A stretch of DNA of 64,000 bases, taken from the NCBI GenBank assembly GCA_028386065.3, contig JAKUCV010000366.1, forward strand, positions 186,001 to 250,000, written 5' to 3'. Below are positions 56,069 through 64,000 of this stretch, piece by piece. How positions within the stretch are numbered: position 1 is the first letter of the stretch; each line of letters starts with the position of its first letter. Origin of the DNA: Turnera subulata. Lineage: Eukaryota > Streptophyta > Magnoliopsida > Malpighiales > Passifloraceae. The notes beneath the pieces are model-generated. The model searched no databases and was not told the origin of the DNA. It worked only from the letters and a program-made list of their open reading frames with translations. A program made the translations under genes and the position numbers.

Positions 56069-57136
56069 TGTTAAACAAGCTAACTAGGTTTTGATAATGA
56101 CAAACCTATGTGTAGTATGTGTTGTGCCTAACCAAAAATTGCAGCTCACATGTATGCCAATCCGTGATCAAACATCCCTATCAGCCTTGGAAGATGAGTG
56201 AGTGGAACTGGGTTTGGTGTTAGTGGAGCATGAAGTGTCGCTTTCAATGTGCAAACTCCCATGCCGCTCATGCTTTGTTTAATCCCTAATGGCATTCGTC
56301 AACAAACCTAGTACCTACCATTTTTGGGGATTGATTCCGTGATAAAAGTAACCTTAAACAAATCAAAAGGCAGCTGAATTTAAACTTCCTAGGACCAACC
56401 TAGGACTTTGCTAAACAATATCATCAATGGTCAAAAAGTTGCAGTCTGGTGTGTCTCCTGCCAAAGCGTAAAAGGGACAATAGGGAAGAAGACCGTTGAC
56501 ACTCTGGCGCCTCTGACAACAAAACGGGCTGGAATGAAAGGGACATGTAACGGATCTTTTGAATTAAAATCATTCCTCCTACCACTATATAATGTGATGC
56601 TGACTCAATGAGATCTTCAGAGCTGCTAAAATAGAGATTCTAAATTCAAGCAAAGATAGTGCACTTGCAGTTCTCAAGATTAAGCAAAAAGAGAGAGATA
56701 AACACTCTTTTTAGTTCATTCATTGTGAGACAATAGTTGAAGGGAAAAGTTGTTGTACATAGTAATAGCTTCTGTGTCAAATGGTTTTGTGTAAGGCAAA
56801 GCTAGGAAAAGCGTTGTGGTGAGTGTGTGAGGTTTGGGTTGAGCCTAAGGGAAAAAGTTGTATTACAGGTTAGTGGTTGAACCCGTAAAAAACCATAGTA
56901 AGAGTGAGTTAGAAATCTAAAAGGGGGATCCTTGAGTAGTGGAGGTAGTCATGTGTGGCAAACCACTATAAATTCTGTGTGATATTTTCTCTAACCCTTT
57001 TTTTTTAGCATTTTATTTACTGTGTTCATTAGTAGTCATCAACACAATTTCAGAGAGAAAAGCAGTTTGGCTGTGACTCCAAAGTAGGTTTTAATCATTA
57101 AGACTAATTCACACCCCCCTACCCACTTTTGGGCCA
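56069..57136 (+). repeat. Element F 5' LTR
   Basis: Starts tgttaaacaagctaactagg and ttttgataatgacaaac, characteristic of SIRE LTRs, ends ttttgggcca shortly before the primer site. TATA-like TATATAAT at 56586-56593. No partner LTR in the window, so limits are by pattern. Confidence 0.75.
56586..56593 (+). promoter_or_regulatory. TATA-like box of element F LTR
   Basis: TATATAAT in ccactatataatgtgatg, ~540 bp before the LTR end. Confidence 0.5.
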
Positions 57137-57140
57137 ATAA

Positions 57141-57157
57141 TTTGTAGCAGAGCAAGG
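57141..57157 (+). other. Primer-binding site, tRNA-Met type, element F
   Basis: tttgtagcagagcaagg resembles TTGGTATCAGAGCAAGG with few changes, 4 bases after the LTR. Confidence 0.65.
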
Positions 57158-57195
57158 AATCTCCATTTGTCGATTAACATCCAGGAGAAAAGATC

Positions 57196-58860
57196 ATGGC
57201 ATTTGAGGTAAACAATATCAACAATGCATCCTTCTTCAATGGTCTCAAGTTTAACCATTCGAAGTTTCGCATGAAGACTTTTCTGGAAGGAAAGGAATTA
57301 GAGATGTGGGAAGTTGTAAACTCATCTTACTCACGTCCAACCAAAGAAATGAAGTCCTGGAGTGAAGCTGAAATGAAGAAAGCCAAACTAGATGCCCATG
57401 CAAAAAATGTACTCCTTTGTGGCATCAGTCAAGCCGAATTTGAAAGAGTTAGAACATGCGAGACAGCACATGAAATTTGGAGTACTCTATGCATTGCCCA
57501 TGATGGAACAAACCAAGTCAAATAATCAAAGTTAAATCGACTGATGATAGGGTTTAAACTGTTCCAGATGTTGCCTGAAGAAACAATACAAGAACTTGAC
57601 ACAAGATTCACCATCTTGTGCAACAACTTGGCTTGTCTTGGAAAAACCATCACAAAAAAAGAAAAGGTAACGAAAATTCTCCGATCTCTTCTGTCTGAAT
57701 GGGAACCAAAAGTTACTGCCATTGAAGAAGTCAAAGACATGAACATTCTCACCTACAATGATCTAATGGGAAGCCTTATAGTTCAAAGGTCAAAATTTGA
57801 AGAGAAACCAAAGAAAAAGAGGGCTATAGCTCTCAAGTCTTCACATGAGAGTGATTCGAAAAGTGACCCTGATGTTGTTTTAATAATAAGAAGATTTGTC
57901 AAGTTTCTGAAAAATAAAAATCAGAAGGGAAGAAACTTTAGAGGAGTGAAAATTGATGAATCAAAGAAAGAGCAACTTTTGTGCTTTGGTTGTAATCAAC
58001 CCGGGCACATCAAGGCCGAATGTCCCAATGTAAGGAAATCCAAGTTTGTCAACTTCAAGAACAAAAGAAAGAGAGCAATGGAAGCTTGGGATGACCTGGA
58101 TTCAGATGATGAACCGGATGAAGAGGAATCGACAAATCTTTGTCTTATGGCACAAGAAGAAAAAGAGGTAAACTACTCTAGCTCATCTAATTTTTCCTTT
58201 GATGAACTGCATGATGCATATGATGAGTTATATGAGAGCTTTAAAGCCATGGCTAAGACAAACAAAGCATTAAAAAGAAAGGTAGAACTATTAGAATCTG
58301 AAAAAAAAAAGAGTGCATGATAAAAACTGAAAAAAATTGCTAAAAATCTGATTCTGTGCAATAATTGCTTTGAAGACGCCAAAGCGAATAAAGAAACTCT
58401 TGCTAAGTCACATAAGGATCTTGAGAAAAAAAAAATATTACATGTAAAGAAGATAATACAAAACTTGCACATGAAAATTTAAATCTGAAAAGAATTGTGG
58501 AATCTCTGAAAAGTATGCTAGAAAAGTTTGATCATAGTAGTAAAAGTTTAGATATGATACTAAGTCAACAAAGGCATACTTTACAAAATATTGGTCTAGG
58601 GGCTACATATCACGTGTTTGGGTAGCTTGTGAGTCCAACACCATTTTCAAAAATATGGAGAACTAAAAAGAATCATGAAGCTAAGTTCATTAAACCTGCA
58701 TCTAGTAATAATGTCACGTGTCATTATTGCAAAAGACATGGACAGAAAATAAAAAATTATATTTTCTGAAAGAAGAATTGTCCTATACAAAATTCATGTG
58801 GGTACCCAAAGGTACCAAAACTAATTTGCAAGGACCGAAGCAAGTCTGGGTACCTGAAAC
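57196..58860 (+). pseudogene. gag: Copia gag of element F
   Basis: ATG 57196 (MAFEVNNINNASFFNGLKF, a DUF4219-like N-terminus). UBN2-type gag follows (KNVLLCGISQAEFERVRTCE, AHEIWSTL), TAA at 57523, then the same frame from 57544 with a zinc knuckle CFGCNQPGHIKAEC, an acidic region and a coiled-coil-like segment to TGA at 58318. An A-run near 58305 probably caused the shift. 58321-58860 keeps a second degraded finger (CHYCKRHGQ...) and a linker (WVPKG-like) into protease. Confidence 0.85.
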
Positions 58861-61800
58861 TTGACGTTGAAACTGGTCAATTGGGATGAGTGGGTACTTG
58901 ATAGTGGGTGCTCAAGACATATGACGGGTGATATGTCCAAGTTCTCATCTTTGAATCCAAGAAGTAAAGGTTATGTCACCTTCGGTGACAAATCGAATGG
59001 AATGATATTGGGTATTGGTAATGTCGGTAAGGATCCAACTATTGAGCATGTGTTGTTGGTTGAAAATCTAAAATTCACTTTACTTAGCATTAGTCAGTTG
59101 TGTGACCGCGGATGCAAAGTAATTTTTAAATCTAACAAGTGCTTAGTAAGTAAAAATGATGATAACCAAACTTTGCTTGCTGGTAAAAGGCAAGGAAACT
59201 TGTATTCCATTAATATGTTTGAAGTTACTAATCCAAAAAACAAGTGCCTAAATGTTAGTACAGAAACAGCTGAACTTTGGCATAGAAGACTGGGGCATGC
59301 ACATCATGAGCTTATTGCAAATCTTCAAAACAAAGAACTTGTGAGGGGACTACTGATGTTGAATTTTGAAAAAAAGAAGGTATGTCACTCATGCCAAATT
59401 GGAAAGGAATTCAAAAGCTCATTCAAGCCTAAAAAGTGCATCTGCACTACCAAACCACTTGAGCTACTACACCTTGATCTCTTTAGACCAATTAAAGTGG
59501 TAAGTCTTGGAGGTAAGTGTTACAATTTTGTTATTGTTGATGACTACTCTCATTTTACATGAGTCATCTTCGTCTCACAAAAGGATGAATTTGCTTCTTT
59601 GATAAGAAAACTTCAAAATGAAAAAGGCTATAAATTAGCCAAGATTAGGAGTGACCATGGTGGTGAATTTGACAACCTTGTCTTTAATCATTTTTGTGAT
59701 GAACATGGCATTGAGCATACATTCTCGGCTCCTAGAACTCCCCAACAAAATGGGGTAGTAGAAAGTAAGAACCGAACTCTACAAAAAATGGCTCGGACAA
59801 TGTTAAATGAACAACCTTTGCCAACTTATTTTTGGGCTGAAGCAGTAAACACTGCTTGCTATATCCCAAATCGTGTAACAATAAGATCACAACTAGAGAA
59901 AACTCTATATGGGCTTTGGCATGATAGAAATCCAAATATTAGTCACTTTAAGGTTTTTGGGTCAAAGTGCTTTATACTAAATACCAAGGACTCGTTAGGA
60001 AAGTTTGATGCTAAATCTGATGGTGGTGTGTTTCTTGGATACTCAACTAGTAGTAAAGCATATAGGGTCTATAATAAAAAAACTCTTATAGTTGAGGAAT
60101 CAATACATGTTATATTTGATGAATTTGTGCAAACTAACAATGGTGTTGATGATAAGAATGGGCTTAGTCAGGATAAACAACCAGGAAATATCCCTATTGA
60201 TGTCCCTGAAAAATCTGCTGAGATTGAAAGGGAGGAAGAAGTGCCAATTGCAAATGCAATTCAAAATGAAGCCCTTTCACAATCTACACCATCTGCTATT
60301 CTTGACGTTTCGGCATTAAAAGTGCCAAAAGGACTTTCAACCAGTGTTATTATTGGAGATCCATCTAAGGGGGTAGCTACAAGAGCCTCCCTACATAATC
60401 TGAATTCTCATCAGGCTTTTCTGTCACAAATTGGGCCCAAAAACATAAATGATGCCATTAATGATGAAAATTGGGTGATGGCAATGCAAGAAGAACTAAG
60501 CCAATTTAAGAAAAGTGATGCTTGGGAATTAGTTCCTAGTCCCACCAATTATCTAATAATTAGAACCAAATGGGTATTTAGGAACAAATTGGAAGAGGCT
60601 GGAAATGTGACAATGAACAAAGCTAGACTTGTGGCACAAGGCTACAACCAAGAAGAAAGAATTAACTTTGAAGAGACCTTTGCACCCGTAGCTCGCCTAG
60701 AGTCCATTCGGATGCTACTTGCATATGCATCCTATAAGTCCTTCAAACTCTACCAGATGGATGTGAAAAGTGTCTTTCTAAATGGTGTAATCATAGAAGA
60801 GGTGTATGTGGAGCAACCTCCTGGATTTGAGGATTATGAGCATCCAAAACATGTCTATAAGCTTAAAAAGGCTTTATATGGACTCAAACAAACTCCAAGG
60901 GCATGGTATGACAGGTTAAGTATAATTCTTCTCTCTCAAAACTTTGCTAGAGGTAAAATTGATTCCACACTCTTTGTGAAATACCAAAAGAATGACATAA
61001 TTATTGTGCAAATCTACGTTGATGATATATTATTTACTGCAACTAATGATGCTCTATGTCATGATTTTGAAAAACTAATGCATAGTGAATTCGAGATGAG
61101 CATGATGGGGGAACTGAACTTCTTTCTTGGAATCCAAATCAAACAATATGATGATGGCATCTTCATTGGTCAAACCAAATATACAAAGGAGCTACTCAAA
61201 CGGTTTGGCTTGTCAGATGCCGAAGTGAGCCCAACTCCTATGAGCACAACAACAAAGCATGATAAAGATGAATCAGGTAAAGATGTGGACATTAAGAAAT
61301 ATAGAGGTATTATTGGAAGTCTCCTCTATCTTACTGCATCTAGACCTGACATTATGTTTTGTGTGTGCTTGTGTGCTCATTTTCAAGCATGTCCTAAAGA
61401 ATCTCATTTGAGGGGTATTAAAAGAATCTTTAAATACCTAAATGGAACACCCTCTCTAGGTCTTTTGTATCCCAAGATTGAATCATTTAATTTAATTGGA
61501 TATTTTGATGTTGACTTTGCTGGATGCATGCTTGATAGAAAGAGTGCTAGTGGGACATGCCAATTCTTAGGAAATTCACTAGTTTCTAGGTCTAGTAAGA
61601 AACAAAATTTAGTTGCTACATCAACAACCGAGGCTGAGTATGTAGCTGCGGGATCTTGTTGTGCACAACTTCTTCGGATGAAACAATCCTTACTTGACTA
61701 TGGTTTGAAGTTTGATGCCATACCAATTTTATGTGATATTTCTAGTGTAATAAATTTGACTAAGAATCCTATTCAACATTCAAGAACTAAACACATAGAA

Positions 61801-61959
61801 ATAAGACACCATTTTATTAGAGATCATGTGCTTAAGAAAGATATAGCACTTGATTTTGTCACAACCGAGAGGCAGCTTGCAGATATATTCACAAAACCCT
61901 TGAAGGAAGAACAATTTGTAAAAATTCGGTTGGAGCTAGGAATGTGTAACGCTCCTTAA
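58861..61959 (+). pseudogene. pol: Copia pol of element F: protease, integrase, RT, RNase H
   Basis: Single frame with one stop, TGA 59560-59562 (where W is usual in HFTWVIFV). Protease WVLDSGCSRHMTGD; GAG-pre-integrase LWHRRLGHAHHELI; integrase catalytic D (LLHLDLF), D ([10 protein letters not shown]), E ([11 protein letters not shown]); [32 protein letters not shown], catalytic YVDD at 61015-61026; RNase [42 protein letters not shown]; stop at 61957. Otherwise nearly intact. The start at 58861 only marks where this frame is open; the native protein is continuous with gag. Confidence 0.94.
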
Positions 61960-62442
61960 TTTCAAGACTTTCCAGGTTTGTTTTCTGATTATTCTGAGCA
62001 TATAACATGCATTCAAAACACACACATACCACTTAGAAAATTTGAGCTATGATGAGCTTAAAAGGATGGCCTAGAAGTCTACACAAAGTGGATCAATGGT
62101 CAGACTAGGAATCTGGACGTTTTGGTTTCTGCGACACCACTATGGCAACTTGGTCTGACAAAGTGGTTGAAACAGTAAATTGACAGACTACAAAGTAGCG
62201 TGATTTACGGGTAAAGAGAGAAACCTTGAGCACTGGATTTTTTGGTCTGCTAAAGAGCCGTTATTTGCTGGAACAAACAAAAGGGAATCAATGGTGTTAT
62301 GGCTCTCTTATTTAATCGTTGGATACAAGGTGGAATTAAACCCCACTACTTATATCATTTCCTTATCCGTCTATCCTCACCATCTATTTTCTCTCCAAAA
62401 CCCCTACATTCACTCTCTCGATTAAATTCACCCATTACCAAT
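61960..62442 (+). other. Spacer between pol and downstream ORF of element F
   Basis: No frame of note. Toward its end it has tcttatttaatcg (about 62309), cttatatcattt (62350) and a CT-rich stretch (62365-62440), a layout resembling a core promoter and leader. Speculative. Confidence 0.4.
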
Positions 62443-63975
62443 TATAGGAAGGACTAAATCTCTTCCAAAATCCACGTCCGAGTTCCCACTATTCAACCTC
62501 CTACTCAGACCACCTCTAAACAATCCACTACTAGAATTACCCGGCACTCAAAACCTCCTCCATCGACTCCCTCCACAAAACCCTGAAATCCTCTACCTAA
62601 GCCTACAATGAAAAGAAAATCTTCTTCCACGATGACCTCTCCACCTCCAAATCCATCTGAGCAAATTACTGACCTTGAAGTTGCAAAAGCTCTCAAAAAT
62701 ATCGCAGCCTCCATCGATGAGTTCCTATCCCAAATCCGAATCCCTCCACATCTTACTGATCCTATTGAGTAGACAAAATTCCGTGCTCTGAAGAGGAAAT
62801 CTACGAAAGATCACTTTGTGAAGGAATTTGATCTTGAGAAACAGGTAAAGGTACTCGAGCTTGTTCAAAACTAACCTTCACTAATTGACCTTCCTCCTGT
62901 TGATAATCCTTCTATCACCCAGAATATTTTTGAGGTTCCTCGTGACTCTTTACCTAAAAATCAACCCGAAAACCCTAGGAATTCCTCTAAGAAAACCCTC
63001 TCGGATGATGACACTCCTTTAGCCCAGAAATACCCTGCCAAAAGAGCTAAAACCACTTCTGCTCCACAAAAGTAGGCACTTTCCAGACCAGAAAAGCTTT
63101 TGGCATCTGCAATGCCAAAATGGAATCTTCGCAGTAGTACTCAGGAACAACGCCTAAGAGGTCCAGTGTCCAGGAAAGGTAAAGAAAAGGTGACTCATGA
63201 GATTGTTGAATCTGAGGATGAAGATGATGAGGATGAGGTAATTCCTGACATAACCCTTGAGGGAGTAACAGGGGATACATCACTTAGTGCTCAAATCGGA
63301 GAAGATGGGTCTGAGAGTGAAGAGCGTTTTGCACCCACCGTTGACCATGTTAGCAAGTCAGGGAAGCTTCTAGATCTAAGAAGAAGGCCAAGGAGATCGT
63401 TGAAGATGCAAAGGACCCCACTGAAATTGTGGGCAATAAATTCAAATTCTTGAAATTTGTCTCAGTTCACTTTGATGATCTAACTAGGTCTGGGGTTGAA
63501 GAGATTGTGGAGCGTGCTCAACTCACCACACTGGCCACACTTTAGGTATCCGCCAATGAATCTCTTGTCCAAGATTTTCATTCCAACATGATATCAAAGC
63601 ATGATGATAGTGGAAATACAATTGGCCTGCAAAGCACGATTTGTGGCATTTCTATCTTTGTCGATGCTAAATTGAATAGGATGCTGTTGAACTTGAGAAA
63701 GGGGTCTGTTAGAGACTATAACACCGGTTCTGGAAATCCGGTTAATGTGCCCAACACCCCTAGTGTATCTGAGTAGAGAAAAATTCTCTTCGAGCAGTCT
63801 ACTAAGAAGGGTGACTATCAGGACCTCTCAGCTGAGCATAGGCATGTTCTTTACTTCATCACAAAGAGTCCTGATCCCTCAAAATGGCCACCAGAATTTG
63901 CTCAAGACTTATGACATGTGGCTTCTAGGTTGTTTGCTGACAAATAGCAATGTGGACTACAGGTTCACAATCTTC
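62443..63975 (+). pseudogene. SIRE-type downstream (env-like) ORF of element F, broken
   Basis: Residual frame from 62608 (MKRKSSSTMTSPPPNPSEQ, ITDLEVAKALKNIAASIDEF) with stops at about 62771 (TAG), 62873 (TAA) and 63073 (TAG), continuing PKWNLRSSTQEQRLRG, an acidic run (ESEDEDDEDEVIPD), then a shift near 63370-63400 to KFKFLKFVSVHFDDL and AKLNRMLLNLRKG and further stops. A possible lost start is ATAGGAAGGACTAAA at 62443. The position after RNase H is that of the extra ORF in SIRE/Maximus elements. No signal peptide or membrane segment is convincing. Confidence 0.6.
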
Positions 63976-64000
63976 CATCATCTTCGGCTCTCTTCTGGAT

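Larger units (their letters stand above)
56069..64000 (+). mobile_element. Element F: SIRE-like Ty1-copia (3' end outside window)
   Basis: 5' LTR 56069-57136, tRNA-Met-type primer site, gag, protease, integrase, RT, RNase H in copia order, then a spacer and an extra downstream ORF, the layout of SIRE/Maximus elements. The 3' LTR is beyond the window, so age and duplication cannot be assessed. Confidence 0.88.

Overview
The window is plant nuclear DNA made almost entirely of nested LTR retrotransposons. I found no host gene, tRNA, rRNA or CRISPR. The lineages (Ty3-gypsy Tat-like and Athila-like, a Tekay/Del-like noncoding family, Ty1-copia SIRE-like) are typical of angiosperm heterochromatin; species and family cannot be read from the sequence. 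All alignments were made by eye, so similarities are qualitative.

Layout. (1) Element A, Tat-like, + strand, spans 1-27460 with its insertions: 5' LTR 1-1286 (cut by the window edge), tRNA-Arg primer site, a gag-only coding region, a long repetitive noncoding tail, and a 3' LTR split into 10756-10872 and 26072-27460. (2) A noncoding Tekay-like element with an inverted body (4834-8185, target-site duplication ATCTT) lies in A's interior. (3) A second member, X (10873-26071, minus sense), splits A's 3' LTR. (4) Athila-like element Y (11436-19748, minus strand, duplication TAAGC) splits X's 3' LTR. (5) 27461-29781 is the 3' end of Athila-like element D, which hosts A. (6) E, a degraded minus-strand copia fragment (29782-30462 and 41353-41870), is split by element B (30463-41352, Tat-like, + strand, near-duplication GTCCC/GTCCG). 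(7) Athila-like element C (41871-55040) has gag-pro-pol and carries a solo LTR of a Y-related family inside gag (43962-45902, duplication ACGCG). (8) 55041-56068 is unassigned. (9) F, a SIRE-like copia element, runs from 56069 past the window end.

How they relate. B retains RT, two RNase H domains and integrase but no visible protease, plus an antisense plant-mobile-domain-like ORF. A keeps LTRs, primer site, leader and gag like B's but no pol, so it looks like a non-autonomous partner. Y keeps gag and protease plus a stub of integrase. X and its relative have LTRs and a shared noncoding interior. C and F are the most complete, yet all coding regions carry stops or frameshifts, many explicable as C:G to T:A transitions.

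Most worth checking: the antisense ORF of B, which is preceded by a sequence resembling the LTR upstream region and followed by a palindromic poly(A) signal shared with pol; a roughly 15-bp palindrome scattered over every part of Y; a hairpin with a compensatory base pair after integrase in both Athila families; an array of about 25 GGGGCATG hairpin words before A's polypurine tract; and the inverted-body element with intact target duplication.
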